DNA from: Spirosoma profusum
GTDB taxonomy: Bacteria; Bacteroidota; Bacteroidia; Cytophagales; Spirosomataceae
Assembly: GCF_014699005.1 (NCBI RefSeq)
Contig: NZ_JACWZY010000004.1
Location: 186,001 to 250,000 of the forward strand
Length of the DNA: 64,000 nt
Direction of reading: 5' to 3'
Under the pieces are notes generated by a model that searched no databases, was not told the origin of the DNA, and saw only the letters and a list, made by a program, of their open reading frames with translations. A program made the position numbers and the translations under genes. This document shows positions 9,575 through 17,175 of the stretch, in pieces. Each line of letters starts with the position of its first letter. The first letter of the stretch is position 1.

Positions 9575-9606
9575 GCAAAACTATATTTTTTGCAACATTG
9601 TTGCAA
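9575..9606 (-). promoter_or_regulatory. Predicted promoter with Fur/Zur-like operator
   Basis: On the minus strand TTG (9606-9604), a 20-nt spacer and TAGTTTTG (9583-9576) match the Bacteroidota consensus TTTG-N19-21-TAnnTTTG. The 17-mer TTGCAACATTGTTGCAA (9590-9606), a perfect 8-1-8 dyad, starts exactly on the -33 element and fills most of the spacer. A bound repressor would occlude polymerase. The receptor ATG is about 70 nt downstream of the predicted start site. The dyad architecture is typical of Fur-family regulators; identity as Zur is inference. Confidence 0.65.
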
Positions 9607-9621
9607 TTTTATTGACACATA

Positions 9622-9658
9622 AAAGAAGTCAGCCCGATAATTTCGGACTGACTTCTTT
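9622..9658 (-). terminator. Terminator of the SGNH-hydrolase gene
   Basis: AAAGAAGTCAGCCCGA (9622-9637) pairs with TCGGACTGACTTCTTT (9643-9658) with a single mismatched position and a five-base loop. On the minus strand it is followed by TTTTATG. It separates the upstream SGNH gene from the receptor promoter. Confidence 0.7.
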
Positions 9659-9709
9659 ACCGAGCGAATTGAGATTGGCTCACAGGAAGCCTTCAATACC
9701 TTTTTATTG

Positions 9710-10864
9710 TCACTTGTTTTGAACCACTACATGTCTGAATAGTGAATCGGATTGGATCAGTTTAAAAAGATTTTCGCCTACGCGCTGATTCACCAAAGCA
9801 CTGGCATGACCATCGTTCTTCCCAACAACCCGTTCAGCGGGAGACAAATCGCCGATAAATTTACTAACCTCAAGCACGGGAATATTTTTCTCACGAAAAA
9901 AGTTGGCAACTGGCGCGGTGTATTCAGCCGATTTCTCTACGTTGTTCATAAACGGAAACATCACTACGTACAAAGGCGAATTGTACTTGTGAGCGTAATC
10001 AATAAACTGATTGAGCTCGGCAAGATGTGCCTTCGTGATGGCATCGGTGCCATAGGCTTTACGTGCGTAGTTATCAAACGGTTTAAAATTTCCGTGTGGA
10101 AATTGCCAATAGATAAAATTGAGCAGATACGATTTGCGGAAAAACGGCTGTACCACACGCGGAAGGTCGGTATAAGGTGCGAATGCCGCCGGAATAACAC
10201 CATAATCGCGTGCTACCTTTTCGATATCATTGGGAAAATATTGAAGCACCAATACGTTGGGTTTCACTTTAAATTCAGCCAATCGTCGGAATTCGTCGCC
10301 TGTTTCGGAGCCCAGTCTACCCAGGTTGTACGTTACGTACTGCTTGCCCAGTTTATGCCCCAGAATATCGCCAAACCGCTGATCTACCGTCTCTATTCCG
10401 TGGCCGGCCGCAAATGAGTCGCCAACAACCAGCACTTTTTTCTTACCTGCTGTATCTGTACGTATTGAATCTCGGTAGTTATCAGGTGTCACTGGCTTCC
10501 AATGCCTTTCGAACCAGATGTGAGAAGCCAGGGTAAGCCCTCCCTCCTGGCTCTGTTCGATAAACATAAAAGCCATCTCCAGAGCGAACGTCAGCAGCAC
10601 CAACGGCAGAAACAATGTAAGTACGTTGGTGACGATTTTCGGCGATTTAGGGTTCTTGACAATCCCGTAATAGTACAATCGGGTTAACTCAATGGCCAGT
10701 AAAATAAGCAGACTACATTTGATGAGTCTGACATAGATGTTATCAAGCAGAGTTTTGGTTGGGTAATCGAGGCTAACGCTAAAATGATCACCGAAATACA
10801 GCATGAATGTCAGGAAACCCAGCAGAACAAGCCGGATAGTTCCTGAAGTTAATTTGGCACGCAT
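9710..10864 (-). CDS. Membrane-anchored SGNH/GDSL-like hydrolase
   Basis: 384 residues. The N-terminus has three hydrophobic segments: about 10-25 (LVLLGFLTFMLYF), 47-63 (IKCSLLILLAIELT) and 81-105 (VTNVLTLFLPLVLLTFALE). A soluble domain follows, with GDSFAAGHG (block I, nucleophile Ser about 152) and a late NDGHAS segment supplying the expected Asp-His. This layout resembles SGNH-fold esterases or acyltransferases of envelope polysaccharides, with the catalytic domain outside the cytoplasm. The block III Asn is plausibly in YFPNDIEK. Substrate is unknown. It is transcribed alone, with terminator hairpin 9622-9658 downstream. Confidence 0.7.
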   Translation of the reverse strand: MRAKLTSGTIRLVLLGFLTFMLYFGDHFSVSLDYPTKTLLDNIYVRLIKCSLLILLAIELTRLYYYGIVKNPKSPKIVTNVLTLFLPLVLLTFALEMAFMFIEQSQEGGLTLASHIWFERHWKPVTPDNYRDSIRTDTAGKKKVLVVGDSFAAGHGIETVDQRFGDILGHKLGKQYVTYNLGRLGSETGDEFRRLAEFKVKPNVLVLQYFPNDIEKVARDYGVIPAAFAPYTDLPRVVQPFFRKSYLLNFIYWQFPHGNFKPFDNYARKAYGTDAITKAHLAELNQFIDYAHKYNSPLYVVMFPFMNNVEKSAEYTAPVANFFREKNIPVLEVSKFIGDLSPAERVVGKNDGHASALVNQRVGENLFKLIQSDSLFRHVVVQNK

Positions 10865-11290
10865 CAGAATTGTAATAGATTAAAAATGATTCAGAGTTGA
10901 TTGAATACCGGATTGATTACGTATTAAATCCACTACGTGCCTCGGATGCAGGATGGGCGATATGATGAATGAGAAGTGGGAGAAATACCGGTTCGGTTGA
11001 ATTTGTAAAGTGGGAAACCAAATGGCTGCGGATACGTACAATACCATATTTAAATTATGCTACGGTCGAAAAGAAGGCACCAAATTACTGGAAATCGTGC
11101 AATTTTTCGTCTTCCTAATTTTATATTTTATATCAAATCACCCATCCTTCATGGTAAATGCAGCTTTACTTTAGTAAACGGTCGATATCTAAACAGGTTA
11201 CGATGGAAAAGCTGAAAACTTAATCGATCCCCCGAAATCTAAATCGTCGATTTGTTCGTATACAACATACCCGTAACAACTCGACGAACA
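10865..11290. other. 426-bp divergent intergenic region
   Basis: Separates the SGNH gene (minus) from the LytTR gene (plus) and must contain both promoters. Visible structure is limited to an AT-rich tract near 11115-11135 and an inverted repeat just before the LytTR start: TTGTTCGT (11252-11259) and ACGAACAA (11284-11291). No coding potential or RNA gene is evident. Confidence 0.5.
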
Positions 11291-11710
11291 ATGACTTTTT
11301 ATTTCGAACAGCCAGCAAAGCCGTCGGCTGAGTTACTTACTTTTCCGCCCATCCGTCTTGGCCGCGCACTTTTCCCCATTGCCGACCTGATTTATATTGA
11401 AGCCCAAGTCAGTTATTCCCAATTCTACTGGCTTGACGACCAGTCGTTTCAGTTGGGTCGCTCCCTAAAATACCATCACGACAAGTTGCCTTCTTTCTGG
11501 TTCATACGGATTCACCGCAACTACGTAGTGAATCGCCGGTTTGTTGAGCGGTTAGAAAGCAGAGACGACGGCTATTGGGCGCATCTTTCCACTGATCTTA
11601 CACTGCCCATAGCCCGCCGTCGCTGGCACGACGTATGTGAGCAGATGATGGGCGAAGGTCCTGTAAGTACCAGGGCTTTACGAGCCATCTTTTACGCGCC
11701 CCAGAAGTAG
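11291..11710 (+). CDS. Orphan LytTR-type DNA-binding regulator
   Basis: Started at the ATG at 11291 (MTFYFEQPAKPS); an in-frame TTG upstream at 11252 lies inside an inverted repeat and is less likely. The 139-residue product contains only a LytTR domain: IADLIYIEAQVSYSQFYWLDD, then LPSFWFIRIHRNYVVNRRFVERLE, typical of the beta-strand DNA-binding fold. The usual receiver domain is absent. The protein cannot be phosphorylated in the normal LytR/AgrA way, so it is either constitutively active or controlled by its own level. No adjacent histidine kinase of the LytS type is present. Targets are unknown. Confidence 0.8.
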   Translation: MTFYFEQPAKPSAELLTFPPIRLGRALFPIADLIYIEAQVSYSQFYWLDDQSFQLGRSLKYHHDKLPSFWFIRIHRNYVVNRRFVERLESRDDGYWAHLSTDLTLPIARRRWHDVCEQMMGEGPVSTRALRAIFYAPQK

Positions 11711-11747
11711 GAAGTAGTCAGGAAATGCCAAAAGCAGACAGAATAGC

Positions 11748-11945
11748 TTATTCGGAGCGGATGCGACTGCCGTCCTGCAAATCAACCCGTTTCATGAGCC
11801 ATTTGAATAGGCTTCCCACTGGCTGACGTATGCCACTTACGTAGCACGAATAGAGCTTATCTGCCACGTCAAGCCGAGCTTAATCTTTAGCTTTTTTGAC
11901 TGGTGTCCATAACTGTTGTTGGCTCATTAAACGGGGTAAGGACAT
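11748..11945 (-). pseudogene. Decayed transposase C-terminal fragment
   Basis: Translating the minus strand from 11927 gives MSQQQLWTPVKKAKD, a stop (TAA at 11882-11880), then in the same frame ADKLYSCYVSGIRQPVGSLF and KWLMKRVDLQDGSRIRSE before a second stop (11750-11748). The segment with DKLYSxYVSxIRQPxxSxFxWL resembles the C-terminal part of transposases I know from Bacteroidota elements (IS982- or IS4-like). The frame also stays open upstream of 11927 to the histidine kinase stop. No terminal repeats or target duplications are recognisable. The family name is inference; that it is a broken coding relic is well supported by the in-frame stop in protein-like sequence. Confidence 0.6.
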
Positions 11946-11947
11946 GA

Positions 11948-13303
11948 TTACACCTGGCTGGGCAAGCTGATTGTAACCAGAGTACCCTGATTCAGAGTAG
12001 AGACGATCTGGATAACACCCTGATGCAGGTCGATAATTTTTTGCGTTACGGTCAGGCCGATGCCATAGCCAGGCACACCCTCTACGTTTTTTCCCCGGTA
12101 AAGCGGATCAAGTATGTGAACAGCATCAGCTTCGGCAATTCCTCGCCCCTGATCTGATACGTTCACGGTGATCTGTTCTCCCTTCGCCAGCAACTGTATC
12201 GAAACTGCTTCACTCGAATATTTACAGGCGTTATCCAGTACGTTCAGAAAAGCCGTCGTGAGTAACGTAGCATTCCCTTTCACCGTGAATGACTCTTCTT
12301 CACCTGTTTTAAATCGAAGTGGCAGGTTACGGCCCGGATATTTCGTCTGCACCTGGCTAATCGCGTTGAGGAGGCAATCATCTACCTGAATCGTGGTCAG
12401 CGAAACGGTTCCGTCCGTCACTTTGGCTAAGCCAAGCAAACCGTTCGTCAGGGCAATTACTTTTTTAAGTTCATCTACAGCAACTTCCATACTATCGCGC
12501 CAATCGGTCGGATTCTGATCGTAACGTAACGATGTTTCCAGCGTTCCCAACGTATTGGTAAGCGGAGTCCGTAGTTCGTGCGATGCGTGCGAGACAAAGC
12601 TACGTTGGGAAACGAACGCGTCTTCCAGCCGAAACAGCATCTGATTGAACGTCATGGCAAGTTGGGCAATTTCATCCCGGCGATTGCCTTCATTGACCCG
12701 CTTATGCAGGTGGGTGGCAGTAATCTGCTCCACTTCATCCACAATCTGGGAAATGGGCTTCAGCACCCGCCCGGAAAAATACCAGCCAGCCAGCACAATC
12801 AACGCAAACCCCAGCAGATTGGCCAGCAACAGGATTTGCTGCAACGTACCAAGTTTAGCCAGACCAATTCGATCGTAGCCCGAGGCAAAAATGTAAAACA
12901 ATTGCCCCCGGTCGCGGTATGGTAACGAGATTGACTCAAGATGGCCACTTCTGAATTCCGACAGCGACGTAGTGTCGAGCAGCGGTATTTTTTCTTTGTA
13001 ATATTCGGATTCTTTTAAGTTTCGGTTCGTAAATACCAGATTGTGTTGGTCATCATAAATACTGATCTGCTCTTCCACAATGGTGAGCAAATCGGTACGT
13101 ACCATATTCTTAAAAAAGTCATCGTGCAGATGCCGTCGGGAAATCAGCACCCGCCCTGCCACGCGAGCTTTTGAGAGGAGTCGGCTGTAAAATTCTTCCT
13201 GCCGATACAGCGAATAAAAATACCACACCAGCAACGACAACGTAATCTGGATGGCCGTAGCCAACAGCGTGAAAATGAGAGTTATTCGATTTCGAATGAG
13301 CAT
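11948..13303 (-). CDS. Sensor histidine kinase (HAMP, HisKA, HATPase)
   Basis: Started at the ATG at 13303 (MLIRNRITLIF), giving 451 residues and putting the first membrane helix at the N-terminus. A periplasmic loop of about 120 residues is followed by a second helix (ILLLANLLGFALIVLAGWYF), a HAMP linker (GRVLKPISQIVDEVEQI), the dimerisation/phosphoacceptor motif SHASHELRTPLTN with its His, and an ATPase domain with N, G1 and G2 boxes (LDNACKYS, VSDQGRGI, GYGIGLTVTQKI). It lies downstream of an OmpR-type regulator and surely forms a pair with it. The signal is unknown; pairs of this type often respond to metal or envelope stress. Confidence 0.9.
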   Translation of the reverse strand: MLIRNRITLIFTLLATAIQITLSLLVWYFYSLYRQEEFYSRLLSKARVAGRVLISRRHLHDDFFKNMVRTDLLTIVEEQISIYDDQHNLVFTNRNLKESEYYKEKIPLLDTTSLSEFRSGHLESISLPYRDRGQLFYIFASGYDRIGLAKLGTLQQILLLANLLGFALIVLAGWYFSGRVLKPISQIVDEVEQITATHLHKRVNEGNRRDEIAQLAMTFNQMLFRLEDAFVSQRSFVSHASHELRTPLTNTLGTLETSLRYDQNPTDWRDSMEVAVDELKKVIALTNGLLGLAKVTDGTVSLTTIQVDDCLLNAISQVQTKYPGRNLPLRFKTGEEESFTVKGNATLLTTAFLNVLDNACKYSSEAVSIQLLAKGEQITVNVSDQGRGIAEADAVHILDPLYRGKNVEGVPGYGIGLTVTQKIIDLHQGVIQIVSTLNQGTLVTISLPSQV

Positions 13304-13308
13304 GGTAA

Positions 13309-13393
13309 GAGATGTAGGATGTATACTATATGAAATATGCGCCACTACGTTCAGTACATCATCTATACATCATATATCCTATTTCATATATTG
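13309..13393. repeat. Hairpin within the two-component operon
   Basis: Arms built from ATGTATA/CATATA vocabulary. TATATGAAATA (near 13327-13337) pairs with TATTTCATATA (near 13380-13390), with further partial pairing outward. It sits between the response-regulator stop and kinase start and could tune kinase expression. Confidence 0.5.
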
Positions 13394-13400
13394 TACATAT

Positions 13401-14072
13401 TCAGCCTTCCCGTAATACATACCCCATCCCCACCATGGTATGAAGCAATTTGGGAGAGAAGTCTTTGTCTATCTTCTTACGCAGGTAGCTGATATACACG
13501 TCGATTACGTTGGTATTACTGTCAAAATTCAGGTTCCAGACTCGTTCACTGATATCTACCCGCGAAATGATTTTTCCTCGGTTCAACATCAGATATTCCA
13601 TCAGCGCATACTCACGAGTAGTCAGGTCAATACGTTTGCCAGCGCGTGTTACGGTTTGCGTACCCAGATTCAGTTCCAAATCAGCCAGCCGGAGAATCTG
13701 TGTATGTTTGGGGCTATTCCGGCGGGTCAACGCCCGGACACGTAGCAGTAGCTCCTGAAACTCAAACGGTTTAGCCAGATAATCGTCGGCTCCGGCGTTG
13801 AAACCATCGGACTTGTCGGCCAGACTATCCAGCGCGGTGAGCATCAGTACAGGAACGCCTTCATTTTCCGAGCGAATTATCTGACACAACTCAAACCCGT
13901 TCATTTGCGGCAGATTAACGTCCAGTATAATAATGTCATACGTATCCTGACGGAACAGTGACAAGCCAGTACGTCCATCATAAGCCACTTCGACTTCGTA
14001 GCCCTCGGCTGACATGCCTTTACGGATAAACGACGCCAACCGTTCTTCGTCTTCAACTAAAAGGAGTTTCAT
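13401..14072 (-). CDS. OmpR/PhoB-family response regulator
   Basis: 223 residues. The receiver domain shows the acidic pair (VEDEERL), the phosphoacceptor Asp in IIILDVNLPQMNG, the conserved Thr in LMLTALDS and Lys in YLAKPFE. The C-terminal winged helix contains LTTREYALMEYLMLNRGKIIS and a recognition region NVIDVYISYLRKKID. It is the first gene of a two-gene unit with the histidine kinase at 11948-13303. It should act as the DNA-binding output of that kinase. Target genes are not evident. Confidence 0.93.
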   Translation of the reverse strand: MKLLLVEDEERLASFIRKGMSAEGYEVEVAYDGRTGLSLFRQDTYDIIILDVNLPQMNGFELCQIIRSENEGVPVLMLTALDSLADKSDGFNAGADDYLAKPFEFQELLLRVRALTRRNSPKHTQILRLADLELNLGTQTVTRAGKRIDLTTREYALMEYLMLNRGKIISRVDISERVWNLNFDSNTNVIDVYISYLRKKIDKDFSPKLLHTMVGMGYVLREG

Positions 14073-14097
14073 GGAAAAGCTGTTGATTCGTTGATAC

Positions 14098-14156
14098 TTT
14101 TTTTGTCATGCTTCCTGCGTCAGCATGACAAAAAGAGCCTGTCTTGAAAGGCTCTT
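14098..14156. repeat. Internally deleted copy of the GTCATGCTGA repeat plus small hairpin
   Basis: TTTTTGTCATGC and GCATGACAAAAA flank only the segment TTCCTGCGTCA, which is the inner right arm of a full-length copy such as 61769-61860. The left inner arm and loop are missing. Immediately beyond lies a second hairpin, AAGAGCCT (14133-14140) with AGGCTCTT (14149-14156). The region separates divergent regulator genes, so a terminator role is unlikely. Confidence 0.65.
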
Positions 14157-14234
14157 ACCCCCTTTACGTAAAAAAAGGGATGCTTGTTCAACTCTACCGT
14201 TGTAATTTGCAGCGCGTCTTTCTTTATCCTGTTT

Positions 14235-15218
14235 ATGAATCGCCTTGATCGCCTGACAGCTATTTTGATCCATCTGCAAACCAAACGGGTTGTTCGCGCC
14301 CAGGAACTAGCTAATCGCTTCAAAATCAGCCTACGAACGGTTTATCGGGATGTTCGTTCGCTCGAAGAAGCGGGCGTTCCCGTCGGCGCCGAAGCTGGAC
14401 TAGGTTATTTCTTAACGGACTATCACTTACCACCCGTCATGTTCTCTACGGCCGAAGCCAGCGCCCTGCTGCTAGGCGGCAAGTTGATCGACCAGTGGGC
14501 CGATGAATCGGTACGTACCGAGTTCGAGTCGGCGCTTTTCAAGATAAAATCCGTATTGAAAAAAGTCGATCAGGAATATTTAGACAATCTCGACGCCCAC
14601 ATCAACGTAGCAAAACCCCGTTTTCTGCAACCTTATTCTGACGAATTATTGAGTCATATTCAGCACGCCATTGCCCAAAATCACGTACTGGAACTTCAAT
14701 ATCATTCGCTCTACAAAGACGCCGAAACCCAGCGCGAAGTTGAACCCGTTGGCCTGTATCATTACCGGATGAGCTGGCATCTGATTGCGTTTTGCCGAAC
14801 ACGCCAGGATTACCGCGATTTCCGCATCGACCGAATTCGCCAACTCACTGATACCCAACAAAGATTTACACGCCGGGAACGATTATCGCTTCAGGAATAC
14901 CTCGACCGATTGGGTGTTGAAATGCCCGTTACCGACGTAGCAGTTACCCTTCCTAAGTCGATAAGTCGGCACATGCTGGGCGAAAAATACAGCTATGGTT
15001 TTCAGCGGGAAGATGACCTGGGCGATTCCGTTCGGGTGCATTTTCAGACGCCTTACGTCGAAGGAATCGCCCGCTGGCTCCTGATGTTCGGGAGTTCCGT
15101 AACCATCGAGCAACCCGATACGTTACGTAGCATCATGCGGCAACTGGCCAACGAAATTCAGGCGCACTATGGAATGAGCGAAAGAGCGGTTGCAAAGAGC
15201 GAAAGCGTGAAGGAGTGA
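14235..15218 (+). CDS. YafY-type HTH/WYL-domain transcriptional regulator
   Basis: Started at the ATG at 14235 (MNRLDRLTAILIHLQTK), where the family normally begins; about 327 residues. The N-terminal winged HTH includes ELANRFKISLRTVYRDVRSLEEAG. The WYL domain follows from about 135, with LQYHSLYKDAETQREVEPVGLYHYRMSWHLIAF and RIRQLTDTQQRFT. WYL regulators sense small ligands or nucleic acid fragments. The last residues (SERAVAKSESVKE) are encoded by an intergenic repeat that has invaded the 3' end (see repeat 15181-15255). A SRPBCC-domain gene lies 103 nt downstream in the same direction, a frequent partner of YafY regulators. Confidence 0.85.
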   Translation: MNRLDRLTAILIHLQTKRVVRAQELANRFKISLRTVYRDVRSLEEAGVPVGAEAGLGYFLTDYHLPPVMFSTAEASALLLGGKLIDQWADESVRTEFESALFKIKSVLKKVDQEYLDNLDAHINVAKPRFLQPYSDELLSHIQHAIAQNHVLELQYHSLYKDAETQREVEPVGLYHYRMSWHLIAFCRTRQDYRDFRIDRIRQLTDTQQRFTRRERLSLQEYLDRLGVEMPVTDVAVTLPKSISRHMLGEKYSYGFQREDDLGDSVRVHFQTPYVEGIARWLLMFGSSVTIEQPDTLRSIMRQLANEIQAHYGMSERAVAKSESVKE

Positions 15219-15255
15219 AAGAGCGAAAGTACCTGCCGGATGGCTTTCGCTCTTT
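15181..15255. repeat. AAAGAGCGAAAG hairpin overlapping the WYL-regulator 3' end
   Basis: Iterations of gagcgaaag run through the last codons. AAAGAGCGAAAG (15218-15229) pairs perfectly with CTTTCGCTCTTT (15244-15255) around a loop containing CTGCCGGATGG. The same core occurs in the repeat at 15760-15816, so the two hairpins bracket the SRPBCC gene. Confidence 0.75.
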
Positions 15256-15321
15256 GGAAGCCTACTGACATACGGTTGTCAGTACGTTGCCCGAATTTTG
15301 ACGTAGCAAAACTCTTTAATT

Positions 15322-15753
15322 ATGCGTCACGATCTCATTGTATCTCAGTCCATCAACATCAACGCCAGCCCCAACAAAGTCTGGAACGTATTGACCAACC
15401 CGGTCCTCATCAGCGAATATCTGTACGGCACCGAAACAGTAACGGATTGGAAACCCGGCAGCGAAGTCATTTTTCAGGGTGAATATGCGCATCAGACGTA
15501 TCGCGACAAAGGTGTCGTTCTGGAAAATGTTCCGAATCAGATACTTAGCTATAGCTACTGGAGTGGCTTCTCCGGAGCCGAAGACAAACCTGAAAATTAC
15601 TCGACGATTACGTATACCCTAAAACCCATCGACGACAAGCAAACCGAGTTCACCTGGACGCAGCAAGGGTTCGCCACCGAAGACGGATACAACCATTCGC
15701 TGAATGGTATGGAAGCCCTGCTTAATCAGATAAAAGGAATTGCGGAGAGGTAG
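15322..15753 (+). CDS. SRPBCC / AHSA1-like domain protein
   Basis: A 143-residue single-domain protein of the START/Bet v1-like superfamily, recognised from INASPNKVWNVLTNPVLISEY, the central WKPGSEVIFQGEY and the C-terminal helix region GYNHSLNGMEALLNQIKGIAE. The fold binds hydrophobic ligands or, in Aha1-type members, Hsp90. It has no catalytic signature. It is downstream of the YafY-type regulator and probably controlled by it. Function is unknown beyond the fold. Confidence 0.8.
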   Translation: MRHDLIVSQSININASPNKVWNVLTNPVLISEYLYGTETVTDWKPGSEVIFQGEYAHQTYRDKGVVLENVPNQILSYSYWSGFSGAEDKPENYSTITYTLKPIDDKQTEFTWTQQGFATEDGYNHSLNGMEALLNQIKGIAER

Positions 15754-15759
15754 AATTTT

Positions 15760-15816
15760 AAAGAGCGAAAGAGCGATTAACTGCCGGATGGCTTCACTCT
15801 TTCACGCTTTCGGTCT
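15760..15816. repeat. AAAGAGCGAAAG hairpin, second copy
   Basis: AAAGAGCGAAAGAGCG on the left and CTTTCACGCTTTCGGTCTTT on the right pair imperfectly. The loop holds CTGCCGGATGGCTT, a 14-mer identical to the loop of the hairpin at 15181-15255. It lies between convergent genes. Confidence 0.65.
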
Positions 15817-17025
15817 TTATTTAAACGCCGGTATACCTGTAATCTCAGCCCCTAAAATTAAAAGTTGAATATCATGAGTGCCTTCGTAGGTACTGACTGA
15901 TTCGAGGTTCATCAGGTGACGCATGATGGGGTATTCTCCCGAAATGCCCATTGCGCCCAGAATCTGGCGGGCTTCTCGTGCAATACGTAGCGCGATCTCG
16001 ACATTGTTACGTTTGGCCATCGAAATCTGCGCATTTGTAGCTCGATCTTCGTTTTTCAATGTACCGAGTCGCCAGCAGAGCAGTTGAGCCTGCGTTATAT
16101 CGGTCAGCATTTCGGCCAGTTTTTTCTGCACCAACTGAAAACTGGCGATGGGTTTATTGAACTGAATACGTTCGAGAGCATAGCGACGGGCTATTTCATA
16201 ACACTCCATGGCGGCTCCAAGCGCCCCCCAGCAGATGCCGTAACGAGCCTGTTCCAGACATTTCAAGGCGCTTTTCAGACCAAACGCATTGGGCAGCAAA
16301 TTCTTTTTGGGCACCTGCACATCCCTGAAAATCAGTTCACCCGTGCTGCTGGCACGTAGCGACCACTTGTTTTTGATTTCATTCGTAGTGAACCCTTCCA
16401 TGCCTCGTTCAACAATCAGTGCCCTCACTTTGCCCTGATCGTTACGTGCCCATACAATGGCAATATCGGCGATGTTGGCGTTTGTAATCCAGAGTTTCGA
16501 ACCGTTCAGTAGGTAGTAATCGCTACGTTCGATGAAGTTGGCTTCCATACCACCGGGGTCGGAGCCGTGATTGGGTTCAGTGAGGCCAAAACATCCCAGC
16601 AGTTCACCTTTTGCCAGTTTCGGTAGGTATTTTTTCTTCTGTTCCTCGCTGCCAAACGTAAAAATAGGAAACATCACCAGCGAACTTTGCACCGATACGC
16701 ACGAGCGCATCCCTGAATCGCCCCGTTCGATTTCCTGCGTCATCAGCCCATACGAAATCTGGTCCAGCCCTCCCCCGCCATATTCAGTCGGAAGCGTCGA
16801 CCCAAATACACCGATTTTCCCAAATTTTCGGACAATATGTTCCGGAAATTCGCCCCGTTGCGCATACTCTTCGGCAATGGGCGTAATCTCTCGTTTCACA
16901 AAATCGCGCACGGCTGACCGAACCAGTTTGTGTTCAGCCGTTAAAAGATCGTCAAGACAGTAGAAATCGGGCGATTCGAACAGGTCGGCCCTATTCCGGG
17001 GAGGGGTGAGAGATTGGGTTTGCAT
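15817..17025 (-). CDS. Glutaryl-CoA dehydrogenase-like acyl-CoA dehydrogenase
   Basis: 402 residues covering the full acyl-CoA dehydrogenase fold. FAD/substrate motifs are LGCFGLTEPNHGSDPGGM and LWITNANIADIAIVWAR. The catalytic Glu is expected in STYEGTHDIQ (Glu about 381), the arrangement found in glutaryl-CoA dehydrogenases. The motif RRYALERIQFNKPIASFQLVQKKLA is also typical. The enzyme oxidises and decarboxylates glutaryl-CoA to crotonyl-CoA in lysine, tryptophan or related catabolism. It is monocistronic here, between a convergent SRPBCC gene and a SusD gene. Confidence 0.85.
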   Translation of the reverse strand: MQTQSLTPPRNRADLFESPDFYCLDDLLTAEHKLVRSAVRDFVKREITPIAEEYAQRGEFPEHIVRKFGKIGVFGSTLPTEYGGGGLDQISYGLMTQEIERGDSGMRSCVSVQSSLVMFPIFTFGSEEQKKKYLPKLAKGELLGCFGLTEPNHGSDPGGMEANFIERSDYYLLNGSKLWITNANIADIAIVWARNDQGKVRALIVERGMEGFTTNEIKNKWSLRASSTGELIFRDVQVPKKNLLPNAFGLKSALKCLEQARYGICWGALGAAMECYEIARRYALERIQFNKPIASFQLVQKKLAEMLTDITQAQLLCWRLGTLKNEDRATNAQISMAKRNNVEIALRIAREARQILGAMGISGEYPIMRHLMNLESVSTYEGTHDIQLLILGAEITGIPAFK

Positions 17026-17175
17026 AGTAAAGACAACTCAAAATGGGTCAGCTTGTTGGTTCAAACGCCAAAAAATCACCCGTACGTCGCCATTTTTTAC
17101 GTAGCGAAATACGGGTGAATAGATTGAACGACAAGATACGTTTTTTTGATTGCGATACGTGTCGCAAACGCCCTA

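Noticed and set aside
9451-9696. An open frame of about 80 codons on the minus strand upstream of the TonB receptor gene
   Set aside because: It covers the terminator, the operator and the predicted promoter, has no domain character and overlaps the receptor start.
9752-10417. A 221-codon open frame antisense to the SGNH hydrolase gene
   Set aside because: It mirrors a well-supported coding frame and has no domain, leader or operon context.
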